Shown piece after piece: positions 32,556 to 41,358 of a stretch of DNA of 49,843 nt (the stretch's first letter is position 1; the number at the start of each line of letters is the position of its first letter). This stretch comes from Nocardiopsis sp. NRRL B-16309 (lineage in GTDB: Bacteria; Actinomycetota; Actinomycetes; Streptosporangiales; Streptosporangiaceae). The position numbers were made by a program, and so were the translations under genes. The stretch lies in the NCBI RefSeq assembly GCF_001279585.1, contig NZ_LGEC01000085.1, forward strand, positions 1 to 49,843, given 5' to 3'. The notes under the pieces are model-generated. The model had not been told where the DNA came from and did no database searches. It worked only from the letters and a program-made list of their open reading frames with translations.

Positions 32556-33301
32556 CCGAGCACCCCGGCTTCACCGCACTGCGCGTCGAGCGCCGCGAGG
32601 ACCGCCTGGTGGTGGAACTGCACCGCCCCGAGGCCCGCAACGCCATCAACGCCCGGATGATCGACGAGCTGCACCGGGTCTGCGCCGAACTGGAGGCCTC
32701 GCCCCGGCCGCTGCTGCTCACCGGGCACGGCACCGTGTTCGCGGGCGGCGCCGACATCGCCGAGCTGCGCGAGCGCGGCCGCGAGGAGGCCCTCGCCGGT
32801 ATCAACAGCCGCCTGTTCGACCGCCTGGCCCGGCTGCCCGCCCCGACCGTGGCGGCCGTGGACGGGTTCGCGCTGGGCGGCGGCGCCGAACTGTCCTACG
32901 CCTGCGACCTGCGCATCGCCACACCCGACGCCGTCTTCGCCCAGCCGGAGCCGGGCCTGGGCATCATCGCCGGGGCCGGCGCCTGCTGGCGGCTCAAGGA
33001 GCTGGTCGGCACCTCGGTGGCCAAGCAGGTGCTCCTGGGCGGGACGCGCCTGGACGCCGAGACGGCCCTGCGCCACGGGCTGGTCGCCGAGGTCGTCCCG
33101 GCCGCGGAGCTGCGCGAGCGCGCCCACGCCCTCATCGACCGCATGGCCGCCTCCTCGGCCCTGGCCCTGCGGATGACCAAGATGGTCCTGGACGCCGACG
33201 GGCCGCACCCGCTGGCCGACGACCTGGCGCAGGCGGTCCTGTTCGAGAGCGCCGACAAGCACGACCGGATGACCCGGTTCCTGGAGGGGAAGAAGCGATG
33301 A
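32552..33301 (+). CDS. paaF: Enoyl-CoA hydratase (2,3-dehydroadipyl-CoA hydratase type)
   Basis: This 249-aa crotonase-fold protein starts with GTG at 32552. The first oxyanion strand is GTVFAGGADIAEL (about residues 59-71). The active-site loop DGFALGGGAELSYACDLRIA (about 107-126) contains the Glu of 'GGGAEL', and EPGLGIIAGAGA (about 132-143) has the site for the second Glu, here occupied by a hydrophobic residue. PaaF hydrates the double bond during beta-oxidation of the opened ring. Two crotonases are in the operon. This one, next to paaH, fits the hydratase role better than the isomerase role, but the assignment of the pair is by inference. Confidence 0.88.
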   Translation: MTEHPGFTALRVERREDRLVVELHRPEARNAINARMIDELHRVCAELEASPRPLLLTGHGTVFAGGADIAELRERGREEALAGINSRLFDRLARLPAPTVAAVDGFALGGGAELSYACDLRIATPDAVFAQPEPGLGIIAGAGACWRLKELVGTSVAKQVLLGGTRLDAETALRHGLVAEVVPAAELRERAHALIDRMAASSALALRMTKMVLDADGPHPLADDLAQAVLFESADKHDRMTRFLEGKKR

Positions 33302-34185
33302 GCACCACCGCGCGGGCGGTCCCCGCGACCGTCGCCGTCGTCGGCGGCGGCACCATGGGCGCCGGTATCGTCCAGCAGTTCCTCACCGCCGGGGCCGACG
33401 TGGTGCTGGCCGAGGCCACCGAGGAGGCCGCCCGGTCCGGGCGGGCCCGGGTGGCCGCCGGGCTGGACGGGGCCCGGGAGCGGGGCAAGCTGGACGAGGC
33501 CCCCTCACAGGTCCTGGCGCGCCTGCGCACCGTCACCGACATCGCCGACCTGCCCGCGGACGCCGGCCTGGTGGTGGAGGCGGTGCCCGAGCGGCCCGAG
33601 CTCAAGATCGCCGTCCTGACCGCCGCCGAGCGGGTCGTGGGCGCCGGCGCCGTCCTGGCCTCCAACACCAGCTCGCTGTCGGTCACCGACCTGGCCGCCG
33701 CGCTCACGCGGCCCGAGCGCTTCCTGGGCACGCACTTCTTCAATCCGGTCCCGGCCTCCAAACTGGTGGAGATCGTCACCGCCCCGCAGACCGCGCCCGA
33801 CGTGCTGGCCTCGGTGCGCGGCTGGGTCACGGCCCTGGGCAAGACCGAGATCGTGGTCCGCGACGCGCCGGGCTTCGCCACCAGCCGCCTGGGCGTCACG
33901 CTGGGCCTGGAGGCGATCCGGATGGTCGAGGAGGGGGTGGCCTCGCCCGCCGACATCGACACCGCCATGGAGCTGGGCTACCGGCACCCGATGGGTCCGC
34001 TGCGCCTGACCGACCTGGTCGGGCTGGACGTGCGGCTGGCCATCGCCGAGCACCTGGCCGCCGAGCTGGGGGACCGGTTCGCCCCGCCGGAGCTGTTGCG
34101 CCGTATGGTCGCCGAGGGAAGGCTCGGTCGCAAGACCGGGCAGGGATTCCACACCTGGGACGAGGGAGAACACAAGCGTGAGTGA
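33298..34185 (+). CDS. paaH: 3-hydroxyacyl-CoA dehydrogenase (3-hydroxyadipyl-CoA)
   Basis: This 295-aa protein overlaps paaF by ATGA. The Rossmann NAD motif VVGGGTMGAG lies at about 14-23. Catalytic motifs THFFNPVP (about 142-149, His) and ASNTSSLSVTDLA (about 121-133) are present, and the C-terminal dimerisation domain ends with GRKTGQGFHTW. It is the short form (about 290 aa), without the second domain copy of the 475-aa E. coli PaaH. It oxidises 3-hydroxyadipyl-CoA to 3-oxoadipyl-CoA for PaaJ. Confidence 0.93.
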   Translation: MSTTARAVPATVAVVGGGTMGAGIVQQFLTAGADVVLAEATEEAARSGRARVAAGLDGARERGKLDEAPSQVLARLRTVTDIADLPADAGLVVEAVPERPELKIAVLTAAERVVGAGAVLASNTSSLSVTDLAAALTRPERFLGTHFFNPVPASKLVEIVTAPQTAPDVLASVRGWVTALGKTEIVVRDAPGFATSRLGVTLGLEAIRMVEEGVASPADIDTAMELGYRHPMGPLRLTDLVGLDVRLAIAEHLAAELGDRFAPPELLRRMVAEGRLGRKTGQGFHTWDEGEHKRE

Positions 34186-34966
34186 ACACAGGGCGGCGGA
34201 GTTCGACGAGGCCGACGGGCTCGCGACGGTGCGCCTGCACACCCCGGCGCTGACCCGGCGGGTCAAGGAGGAGCTGCTGGCGGCGCTGCGGCGGGCGGCG
34301 GAGTCCACCACGGCGCGCGCGGTCCTGCTGCTGGGCTCGGACAAGGCCTTCTGCGTGGGCCAGGACCTGGCCGAGCACGCCCGGATCCTGGACGAGGCGC
34401 CCGAGCAGGCGCTGACGACCGTGCACGAGCACTACAACCCGATCGTGCTCGCCCTGGAGGAGATCCAGGTGCCGGTCGTGGTCGGGATCGGGGGCGCCGC
34501 CGTCGGCGCCGGGCTCGGGTTCGCGCTCGCAGGCGACGTGCGCGTCAGCGCCCGCCGGGCCAAGTTCGGCACCGCCTTCACCGGGATCGGGCTGGCCTCG
34601 GACTCGGGGCTGGCCTACCGTCTGGTGCGCTCGCTCGGACAGGCGCGCGCCATGGAGATGATGCTGCTGGGCACCGTGATCGGTGCCGAGCGCGCCCTGG
34701 AACTGGGCCTGGTCACCGAGGTCGTGGACGACGACGCCTGGGCCGAGCGCGCCCGCGAGGTCGCGCTCCGGCTGGCCTCGGGCCCCACCAGCGCGTTCGT
34801 GGCGGCCAAGCGCGAGGTGCGCGCGGCGGCCTCGGGCACCCAGGAGCTGCCCGAGCTGCTGGAGGAGGAGGCCGACCTGCAGAACCAGCTGGGCGTGACC
34901 GCCGACCACGCGGGCGCGGTCAAGGCGTTCCTGGACAAGCGGGCGCCGACCTTCACCGGTAGCTGA
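34178..34966 (+). CDS. paaG: Enoyl-CoA isomerase (1,2-epoxyphenylacetyl-CoA isomerase type)
   Basis: This 262-aa crotonase-family protein starts with GTG 34178, overlapping paaH by 8 bp with GAGGGAGAA as ribosome site. The KAFCVGQDLAEHA segment (about residues 52-64) is typical of PaaG-like isomerases. GIGGAAVGAGLGFALAGDVRV (about 105-125) is the oxyanion loop, and TGIGLASDSGLAYRLVRSLG (about 131-150) carries the Asp used by PaaG in place of the hydratase Glu. PaaG converts the ring epoxide to the oxepin and also moves a later double bond. It is the last gene before the second operator, and a 96-bp gap follows. Confidence 0.9.
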   Translation: MSEHRAAEFDEADGLATVRLHTPALTRRVKEELLAALRRAAESTTARAVLLLGSDKAFCVGQDLAEHARILDEAPEQALTTVHEHYNPIVLALEEIQVPVVVGIGGAAVGAGLGFALAGDVRVSARRAKFGTAFTGIGLASDSGLAYRLVRSLGQARAMEMMLLGTVIGAERALELGLVTEVVDDDAWAERAREVALRLASGPTSAFVAAKREVRAAASGTQELPELLEEEADLQNQLGVTADHAGAVKAFLDKRAPTFTGS

Positions 34967-35030
34967 CCAGCCCGGATTCCCCCGCCCCGGTACTTGCCCG
35001 AGCGGGGGAATCCAGGGATACTAATTACTG

Positions 35031-35044
35031 ACCGAACGTTCGGT
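35031..35044. promoter_or_regulatory. PaaR-type operator upstream of paaA
   Basis: ACCGAACGTTCGGT is identical to the site at 31199 and also preceded by TTACTG. It lies 18 bp upstream of the paaA ATG, so a bound repressor would cover the promoter start region. TTATGA (35043-35048) is a possible -10. Confidence 0.85.
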
Positions 35045-35062
35045 TATGAAGGGGTAAGAGCA

Positions 35063-36040
35063 ATGTCCACCGTGACGGCCGACCCGGCGCCTTCGGGCTC
35101 CGACGAGGCCCACCAGGCGGAGTTCGACGCCAAGGTCGCCGCCGACCAGCGCATCGAACCGCGCGACTGGATGCCCGAGGGGTACCGCAGGACCCTGGTG
35201 CGCCAGGTGTCCCAGCACGCCCACTCCGAGATCATCGGCATGCAGCCCGAGGGCGACTGGATCGCCTCGGCTCCCAGCCTGCGCCGCAAGGCCATCCTCC
35301 TGGCCAAGGTCCAGGACGAGGCCGGGCACGGCCTGTACCTGTACGCCGCCGCCGAGACGCTCGGGGTCGACCGCGCCGACCTGACGACGCGGCTCATCGA
35401 GGGCCGCCAGAAGTACTCGTCGATCTTCAACTACCCCTCGCTGACCTTCGCCGACGTCGGCGTGATCGGCTGGCTGGTCGACGGCGCCGCGATCTGCAAC
35501 CAGGTCCCGCTGTGCCGCAGCTCCTTCGGGCCCTACGCCCGCGCGATGGTGCGCATCTGCAAGGAGGAGTCCTTCCACCAGCGGCAGGGCTACGAACTGC
35601 TCATGCGGATGATGGAGGGCACCGCGGACCAGCGCGCGATGGTCCAGGACGCCGTCGACCGCTGGTGGTGGCCGTCGCTGATGATGTTCGGACCGCCCGA
35701 CGCCGACTCGCCCAACACCAGGCAGTCCATGGCCTGGCGCGTCAAGCGCGACACCAACGACGACCTGCGCCAGAAGTTCGTCGACATGACCGTCCCCCAG
35801 GCGGACAAGCTCGGCGTCACCCTGCCCGACCCCGAGCTGGCCTGGAACGAGGAGCGCGGCCGCTACGACTTCGGCGAACCCGACTGGGTCGAGTTCAAGC
35901 AGGTCATCTCCGGCAGCGGCCCCAAGAACGCCGAGCGGATCGAACGCCGCCGCGCCGCCCACGAGAAGGGCGCGTGGGTCCGCGAGGCCGCCACCGCCTA
36001 CGCCACCAAGCACCAGAGCGACCGGGAGGCCGCGGTATGA
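35063..36040 (+). CDS. paaA: Phenylacetyl-CoA 1,2-epoxidase catalytic subunit
   Basis: This 325-aa di-iron subunit inserts one oxygen atom of O2 into the aromatic ring of phenylacetyl-CoA. The two ExxH iron-binding motifs are visible: E86-A-G-H89 (KVQDEAGHGLY) and E169-S-F-H172 (CKEESFHQRQG). ATG 35063 follows AAGGGG. Upstream in-frame codons cover the operator and are excluded. The length matches the family. The stop overlaps paaB by 4 bp. It forms a heterodimer with PaaC and is supported by PaaB and the reductase PaaE. Confidence 0.96.
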   Translation: MSTVTADPAPSGSDEAHQAEFDAKVAADQRIEPRDWMPEGYRRTLVRQVSQHAHSEIIGMQPEGDWIASAPSLRRKAILLAKVQDEAGHGLYLYAAAETLGVDRADLTTRLIEGRQKYSSIFNYPSLTFADVGVIGWLVDGAAICNQVPLCRSSFGPYARAMVRICKEESFHQRQGYELLMRMMEGTADQRAMVQDAVDRWWWPSLMMFGPPDADSPNTRQSMAWRVKRDTNDDLRQKFVDMTVPQADKLGVTLPDPELAWNEERGRYDFGEPDWVEFKQVISGSGPKNAERIERRRAAHEKGAWVREAATAYATKHQSDREAAV

Positions 36041-36351
36041 GCACCGAACACGGCACGGCGGACGCGTCCCGGCCCGAGTGGCCCCTGTACGAGGTCTTCG
36101 TCCGCGGCAAGCGGGGGCTCAACCACGTCCACGTGGGCTCCCTGCACGCGCCCGACGACCAGATGGCGCTGCACAACGCGCGCAACCTCTACACCCGCCG
36201 CAACGAGGGCGTCAGCATCTGGGTCGTGCGCGCCGAGCACATCAGCGCCTCCAGCCCGGACGAGAAGGACCCCTACTTCGCGCCCAGCGGCGACAAGGTG
36301 TACCGGCACCCCACCTTCTACTCCATCCCCGACGATGTCCCGCACATCTAA
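36037..36351 (+). CDS. paaB: Phenylacetyl-CoA epoxidase subunit PaaB
   Basis: This 104-aa protein has the PaaB signature: PLYEVFVRGKRGLNHVHVGSLHAPDD (split, about residues 16-41), then ALHNARNLYTRRNEG and SIWVVRA. PaaB bridges PaaA-PaaC dimers in the multicomponent monooxygenase. It has no cofactor. ATG 36037 overlaps the paaA stop. Ten bp separate it from paaC. Confidence 0.95.
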   Translation: MSTEHGTADASRPEWPLYEVFVRGKRGLNHVHVGSLHAPDDQMALHNARNLYTRRNEGVSIWVVRAEHISASSPDEKDPYFAPSGDKVYRHPTFYSIPDDVPHI

Positions 36352-36361
36352 GGAACGGTCC

Positions 36362-37243
36362 ATGAGCGGCGACGACCACATCTACTCGGTCCTGGGCCAG
36401 GAACACGGCGGCGACGACCGCTGGGCCTTCGGCACCGGCTTCACCGACGCCCTCGCGGGCGTGGACACCACCCTGCCCGAGGGCGTCGACGGCGACGACC
36501 TGGCGCTGTACTGCCAGATGCTCGGCGACGACGCGCTCGTACAGGCCCAGCGCCTCGTCCACTGGGTCACCGACGCCCCCGAGCTGGAGGAGGAGGTGGC
36601 CCTGGCCAACATCGCGCTCGACCTTCTCGGCCAGGCGCGCCTGCTGCTCTCCCGTGCGGGGCAGGCCGACGGCACCGGCCGCGACGAGGACGGATTCGCC
36701 TACGGGCGGGGACCGGCCGAGTTCCGCAACGTCCACCTGGCCGAGGCCCCGCGCGGCGACTTCGCCCGGGCGGTGGCCACTCTGCTGGTGCTCTCCACCG
36801 CCCGCCTGGCGGTGTTCACCCGCCTGGTCGAGAGCGCAGACCCGGTGCTGTCCGCCATCGCGGCCAAGGCCGTCAACGAACTGGCCTACCACCGCGAGTA
36901 CGCGGTGTCCTGGACACTGCGGCTGGGCGACGGCACGCCCTACTCCCACGAGCGCATGGCCGCCGCCGTCGCCGACGTGTGGCCCCTGACCGGCGAGCTG
37001 TTCGCCGCCCACCCGGTCGAGGCCCGCCTGGCCGCCCAGGGCGCGGGCGTGGACCCCTCCGCGCTCGCCGACGAGGTGCACGGCGTGCTCGCCCAGGTCC
37101 TCACCACCGCGACCCTGGCCGCGCCCGCGCCCTTCCCCGAGCCGGCCGTGGCGGGCCGCGACGGCCGCCACACACCCGACCTGGCGCCCCTGCTGGACGA
37201 ACTCCAACGGGTGGCCCGGGAGCACCCGGAGGCGACATGGTGA
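36362..37243 (+). CDS. paaC: Phenylacetyl-CoA epoxidase structural subunit PaaC
   Basis: This 293-aa ferritin-like subunit is the non-catalytic partner of PaaA. Recognisable stretches are LALYCQMLGDDALVQAQRLVHWVTDAPELEEEVALANIALDLLGQAR (split, about residues 48-94), the first long helix pair, and KAVNELAYHREYAVSWTLRLGDGT (about 171-194). It is about 40 residues longer than E. coli PaaC, mainly at the N-terminus and in the C-terminal third. It overlaps paaD by 7 bp. Confidence 0.94.
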   Translation: MSGDDHIYSVLGQEHGGDDRWAFGTGFTDALAGVDTTLPEGVDGDDLALYCQMLGDDALVQAQRLVHWVTDAPELEEEVALANIALDLLGQARLLLSRAGQADGTGRDEDGFAYGRGPAEFRNVHLAEAPRGDFARAVATLLVLSTARLAVFTRLVESADPVLSAIAAKAVNELAYHREYAVSWTLRLGDGTPYSHERMAAAVADVWPLTGELFAAHPVEARLAAQGAGVDPSALADEVHGVLAQVLTTATLAAPAPFPEPAVAGRDGRHTPDLAPLLDELQRVAREHPEATW

Positions 37244-37803
37244 CCACAGCGCACGAGACCGGCCGTGCGGCCGCGCACGCCGGGCCGACCGCCGGGGACC
37301 GGACCGCCGCCGAGCGCGCCCGGGCGGCGGCCGCGGCCGTGGCCGACCCGGAGCTGCCCATGCTCACCCTGGCCGACCTGGGCATCCTGCGCGGGGTCGA
37401 CCTCGACCGGGACGGGACCGTCCAGGTGTGGATCACCCCCACCTACTCCGGGTGCCCGGCCCTGGCCGAGATGCGCGCCGACGTGGACCGGGCCGTGCGC
37501 TCGGCCGGGTTCGACCGCGTGCGGGTGCGCATGGCGCTCTCCCCTGCCTGGACCACCGACTGGATCACCGAGGAGGGCCGGGCCAAGCTCGCCGAGCACG
37601 GCATCTCCCCGCCCGGGCGGGCGCCGCGGCGCGCCCCGGGCCCGGTGCCGCTGACCCTGCTGCCCACCCGTACCGCCCCGCGCTGCCCGCTGTGCGGGGC
37701 CGCCGACACCGAGGAGCTGTCCCGGTTCGGCGCCACCTCCTGCAAGTCGCTGCACCGCTGCCGGTCCTGCCTCGAACCGTTCGAGCACGTCAAGGAGATC
37801 TGA
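37237..37803 (+). CDS. paaD: PaaD, MIP18-family Fe-S assembly factor for the epoxidase
   Basis: This 188-aa protein starts at ATG 37237 (GTG 37240 is also possible). The N-terminal DUF59/MIP18 domain (about residues 25-115) contains VADPELPMLTLADLGI and the ITPTYSGCPAL loop with its conserved Cys. The C-terminus has a zinc-ribbon-like arrangement, CPLCG ... C ... C..C (CRSC), close to residues 149-181. PaaD is required for active PaaABCE, probably by maturing the PaaE iron-sulfur cluster. It has Ala-rich extra residues before the domain. Confidence 0.93.
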   Translation: MVTTAHETGRAAAHAGPTAGDRTAAERARAAAAAVADPELPMLTLADLGILRGVDLDRDGTVQVWITPTYSGCPALAEMRADVDRAVRSAGFDRVRVRMALSPAWTTDWITEEGRAKLAEHGISPPGRAPRRAPGPVPLTLLPTRTAPRCPLCGAADTEELSRFGATSCKSLHRCRSCLEPFEHVKEI

Positions 37804-37805
37804 CC

Positions 37806-38906
37806 GTGACCACACCCGTCACCGACGCGCCCGCGCCGCCGCGCCGCGCGGCGGCGTTCCACCGCCTGCGCGTGGCCGCCGTCGAGCGCCTGTGCGACGA
37901 CGCCGTCGCCGTCACCTTCGACGTCCCCGACCACCTGGCCGAGGAGTTCGCCTTCGCGCCCGGTCAGTCCCTGACCCTGCGCCGCGTGGTGGACGGGGCC
38001 GAGGAGCGGCGCAGCTACTCCATCTGCGCGCCCGTGGGCGACGCGCCGCGCGTGGGTGTGCGCCTGGTCTCCGGCGGCCTGTTCTCGACCTGGCTGGTCA
38101 CCGAGGTCGCGCCGGGCGACGAGATCGAGGTGGGCACCCCCACCGGGCGGTTCAGCCCCGACCTGACCGCCTCCGGCCGCCACGTGATGGTCGCCGCCGG
38201 CTCGGGCATCACGCCGGTGCTGTCCATCGCGGCCTCCCTGCTGCGGGCGACCGACTCCCACGTCACCCTGCTCTACGGCAACCGGCGCAGCGACACGGTC
38301 ATGTTCGCCGACGAGCTGGCCGACCTCAAGGACGCCTTCGGGGCCCGCCTGGAACTCGTGCACGTGCTCTCCCGCGAGCCGCGCGAGGCCGAGCTGTTCA
38401 CCGGCCGCCTGGACGCCGCCAAGCTCGACGCGCTGCTGTCCACGATCGTGGCCCCCGACGCGACCGACCACTGGTGGCTGTGCGGCCCCTTCGGCATGGT
38501 CACCGACGCCCAGGAGGTCCTGGCCCGCCGGGGCGTGCCGCGCGAGCGCGTCCACCAGGAGCTGTTCTTCGTCGAGGGCGACGAGCCGCCGCCGCAGGCG
38601 CGCCACGAGGAACCCGGCGTGGAGGGCCCGGCCACCGAGGTCACCGTCGTCCTGGACGGCCGCACCAGCACGTTGACCCTGCCGCGGGACACACCCGTCC
38701 TGGACGCCGCCCAGCGCTACCGCCCCGACCTGCCCTTCGCCTGCAAGGGCGGGGTGTGCGGCACCTGCCGGGTCCGGGTCCGCGAGGGCGAGGTGCGCAT
38801 GCGCCGCAACTACGCGCTCAGCGACGACGAGGTCGCGGCCGGGTACGCGCTGGCCTGCCAGTCGCTGCCCGAGACCGGGACCCTGACCGTGGACTTCGAC
38901 TCGTGA
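37806..38906 (+). CDS. paaE: Phenylacetyl-CoA epoxidase reductase PaaE
   Basis: This 366-aa protein is a ferredoxin-NADP+ reductase fused to a 2Fe-2S ferredoxin that feeds electrons to PaaABC. The FAD motif RSYSICAP lies at about 64-71, the NAD(P) motif AAGSGITPVLSI near 128-139 and CGPFGM near 226. The C-terminal plant-type cluster has CKGGVCGTC (about 313-321) and a fourth Cys in ALACQS. It starts with GTG 37806, two bases after the paaD stop. Its stop overlaps paaI by 4 bp. Confidence 0.95.
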   Translation: MTTPVTDAPAPPRRAAAFHRLRVAAVERLCDDAVAVTFDVPDHLAEEFAFAPGQSLTLRRVVDGAEERRSYSICAPVGDAPRVGVRLVSGGLFSTWLVTEVAPGDEIEVGTPTGRFSPDLTASGRHVMVAAGSGITPVLSIAASLLRATDSHVTLLYGNRRSDTVMFADELADLKDAFGARLELVHVLSREPREAELFTGRLDAAKLDALLSTIVAPDATDHWWLCGPFGMVTDAQEVLARRGVPRERVHQELFFVEGDEPPPQARHEEPGVEGPATEVTVVLDGRTSTLTLPRDTPVLDAAQRYRPDLPFACKGGVCGTCRVRVREGEVRMRRNYALSDDEVAAGYALACQSLPETGTLTVDFDS

Positions 38907-39310
38907 GCGGGGCGGAGCAGAGCGCGGCGCGGCGGATGTTCGAGTCCGACCGCGCGTCGAAGAACCTGGGGATGCGGCTCGTCGGCCTCGGGGAGGGCAC
39001 CGCCACCGTGGAGATGGCCGTGGGCCCGCTCATGGTCAACGGGCACGGCATCGCGCACGGGGGGTTCGTCTTCACGCTGGCCGACACCGCGTTCGCGTGC
39101 GCCTGCAACGCGGACGGCCGCGGGGTGACGGTCGCCTCGGGCGCGGAGATCACCTTCGTGGCGCCCGTGCGCGAGGGCGACCTGCTGGTGGCCACCGCCG
39201 CCGAACGCGTGGTCTTCGGCCGCAGCGGCCTCTACGACGTCACCGTCCGCCGGGGCGAGGAGGTCGTCGCCGAGTTCCGCGGCCGCAGCCGCACCCTCAA
39301 CGGGGGATGA
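38903..39310 (+). CDS. paaI: PaaI hotdog-fold thioesterase
   Basis: This 135-aa protein starts with GTG 38903. It has the PaaI hotdog core: MVNGHGIAHGGFVFTLADTAFACA (split, about residues 41-64), containing the N-G-x-x-H-G-G and Asp catalytic elements, and SGAEITFVAPVREGDLL (about 77-93). PaaI hydrolyses ring-hydroxylated phenylacetyl-CoA that would otherwise trap CoA, a rescue role in the pathway. It is the last gene of the operon, and a very strong terminator follows 8 bp downstream. Confidence 0.94.
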   Translation: MSGAEQSAARRMFESDRASKNLGMRLVGLGEGTATVEMAVGPLMVNGHGIAHGGFVFTLADTAFACACNADGRGVTVASGAEITFVAPVREGDLLVATAAERVVFGRSGLYDVTVRRGEEVVAEFRGRSRTLNGG

Positions 39311-39317
39311 CGGCACC

Positions 39318-39355
39318 GGGAGGGAGGGCCGGGGCGTACCCCGGCCCTCCCTCCC
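39318..39355. terminator. 17-bp-stem bidirectional terminator
   Basis: The arms at 39318-39334 and 39339-39355 pair perfectly over 17 bp with a 4-base CGTA loop. It lies 7 bp beyond paaI and 6 bp beyond the stop of the convergent permease gene, so it isolates two operons. Confidence 0.9.
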
Positions 39356-39361
39356 GACGTG

Positions 39362-40354
39362 TCAGCCGGGGCGGCGCATCATCATCCGCTGGAAGATGAT
39401 AAAGACCAGCAGCAGCACCCCGATGACGATCTTCGTCCACCAGGAGCTGAGCGTGCCCTCGAAGGAGATGATGGTCTGCACGGTGCCGAGCACCAGCACG
39501 CCCGCCACCGACCCGGCCACGTAGCCCACCCCGCCGGACAGCAGGGTGCCGCCGATGACCACCGCGGCGATCACGTCCAGCTCCATGCCGACCCCGTGCA
39601 GTCCGTAGCCGGAGAGCATGTAGAGGCTGAAGAGCAGACCGCCCAGCGCCGAGCAGAACCCGCTCACCGCGTAGACGCCCACCCGGACCCGGCCGGTCGG
39701 CAGCCCCATCAGCCGGGCGGAGGACTCGCTGCCGCCCACCGCGTACACCGTGCGCCCGAACCGGGTCAGGTGCAGGACGTACACGGCCACCAGGACCACG
39801 GCCAGCGCGATCAGGACGCTGTAGGTCAGGGTCACCCCCTCACCCAGCGATATCGTGCCCGTCGCCAGCTCACGGAAGACCGGGTCGGTGATGGAGACCG
39901 ACTCCACGCTGATGAGGAAGCACAGCCCGCGCGCCAGGAACATGCCCGCCAGGGTGACGATGAAGGGCTGCACGTCGAAGAAGTGGATCACCAGCCCCAT
40001 CAGCAGCCCCAGGGCCGTGCCCGAGGCGAGCACGGCCAGGGCCGCGGCGAGCGGGGGCCATCCCGCCTCCAGCGTGGCCGCGGCGATCATGGTCGACAGC
40101 GCCGCCACCGCGCCCACCGACAGGTCGATCCCGCCCGTGAGGATCACGAAGGTCATCCCCACCGCGAGCACGATGAGGAAGGCGTTGTCCACGAACAGGT
40201 TCGTCATGACCTGGGGCGAGGCGAAGCCCTCGTAGCGCACCGACCCGGTGCCGAAGGTCAGGACGAACACCAGGAACGTGGCGATGACCGGCAGGAACCG
40301 GCGGGGGATGCGGTCGACGCGGTCCTTCACGCGTCGGACGTCCAGGACGTTCAT
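39362..40354 (-). CDS. yjfF: Sugar ABC transporter permease (YjfF-type)
   Basis: This 330-aa inner-membrane permease of the RbsC/YjfF family has about nine to ten hydrophobic helices. The loop between helices contains the family motif GGIDLSVGAVAAL (about residues 70-82), and later VIAAVVIGGTLLSGGVG (about 246-262). It starts at ATG 40354, overlapping the upstream ytfT-like gene by 4 bp, and is the last gene of the operon. It would pair with the YtfT-like permease as a heterodimer. Naming is by similarity of the whole set to the E. coli galactofuranose importer YtfQRT-YjfF. Confidence 0.9.
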   Translation of the reverse strand: MNVLDVRRVKDRVDRIPRRFLPVIATFLVFVLTFGTGSVRYEGFASPQVMTNLFVDNAFLIVLAVGMTFVILTGGIDLSVGAVAALSTMIAAATLEAGWPPLAAALAVLASGTALGLLMGLVIHFFDVQPFIVTLAGMFLARGLCFLISVESVSITDPVFRELATGTISLGEGVTLTYSVLIALAVVLVAVYVLHLTRFGRTVYAVGGSESSARLMGLPTGRVRVGVYAVSGFCSALGGLLFSLYMLSGYGLHGVGMELDVIAAVVIGGTLLSGGVGYVAGSVAGVLVLGTVQTIISFEGTLSSWWTKIVIGVLLLVFIIFQRMMMRRPG

Positions 40355-41358
40355 GGCGCGGCCACCTCCTGGGCGCGGGTGTCGGCGGGTTCGGCTCGGC
40401 GCCGGGGCCGGAACAGCTCGGATGTGCGGGGGGACTGCAGCAGGCACACGGCGATCACCACGACCGCCTTGAACACGAGGATGGCGTCGGGCGGCACGCC
40501 GATGCTGTAGACGGTCGTGGTCAGCGTCTGGATCACCAGGGCGCCCACCAGGGTGCCGGTGAGCGAGTACCGCCCGCCGGCCAGCGAGGTCCCGCCGATG
40601 ACCACGGCCAGGATCGCGTCCATCTCGATCCACAGGCCCGCGTTGTTGGCGTCGGCGGCGTTGACGTTCGAGCTGATCATCAGGCCGGCCACACCCGCGC
40701 ACAGCCCCGCGAACACGTACACCGTCCAGACGATCCGGCGCGAGCGCACCCCGGCCAGCCGGCTGGCCCGCGGGTTGGTGCCGACCGACTCCACGAGCAT
40801 GCCCAGGGCGGTGCCGCGGGTCAGCGCGGCGACGGCCAGCAGCACGCCCAGGCTGATGAGGATCGCGATCGGCAGGACCACGAAGCCCGCGCCGATCTGG
40901 CGGTAGACCGGGTCGTCCACCGTGATGATCTGGCCCTCGGTGACGAGCATCGCGCCGCCGCGCCCGGCCGTCATCAGGACCAGGGTCGCGATGATCGGCT
41001 GGATGCCCACCACCGAGACCAGGAATCCGTTCCACAGGCCCAGCAGGACGCACACGGCCAGCGCCAGCAGCATCGCGGTGGGGGCGTCCCCGCCCGCGGC
41101 GATCCAGGAGCAGGCGATAGCGCCCGCGATCGCCGCGACCGCACCGACGGACAGGTCGATGCCGCGGGTGGCGATCACCAGGGTCATCCCCACCGCGATG
41201 AGCAGTGTCGGCGCCCCGTTGCGGAGGATGTCGACCACACCGCCGTACAGCGCTCCGTTCTGGATCCGGACCTCCAGGAAGGAGGGGTTGACCACGGCGT
41301 TGAGTACGATCAGGCCGACCAGGGCCGCGACCGGCCAGAAGAGCGGGTGCCGCGTCAT
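40351..41358 (-). CDS. ytfT: Sugar ABC transporter permease (YtfT-type)
   Basis: This 335-aa permease starts at ATG 41358. The family loop reads RGIDLSVGAVAAIAG (about residues 65-79), and the second signature MDAILAVVIGGTSLAGG (about 242-258) is present. Hydrophobic helices fill residues 8 to 310, and the last 25 residues are a polar cytoplasmic tail. It overlaps both neighbours by 4 bp (ytfR upstream, yjfF downstream). Confidence 0.9.
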   Translation of the reverse strand: MTRHPLFWPVAALVGLIVLNAVVNPSFLEVRIQNGALYGGVVDILRNGAPTLLIAVGMTLVIATRGIDLSVGAVAAIAGAIACSWIAAGGDAPTAMLLALAVCVLLGLWNGFLVSVVGIQPIIATLVLMTAGRGGAMLVTEGQIITVDDPVYRQIGAGFVVLPIAILISLGVLLAVAALTRGTALGMLVESVGTNPRASRLAGVRSRRIVWTVYVFAGLCAGVAGLMISSNVNAADANNAGLWIEMDAILAVVIGGTSLAGGRYSLTGTLVGALVIQTLTTTVYSIGVPPDAILVFKAVVVIAVCLLQSPRTSELFRPRRRAEPADTRAQEVAAP

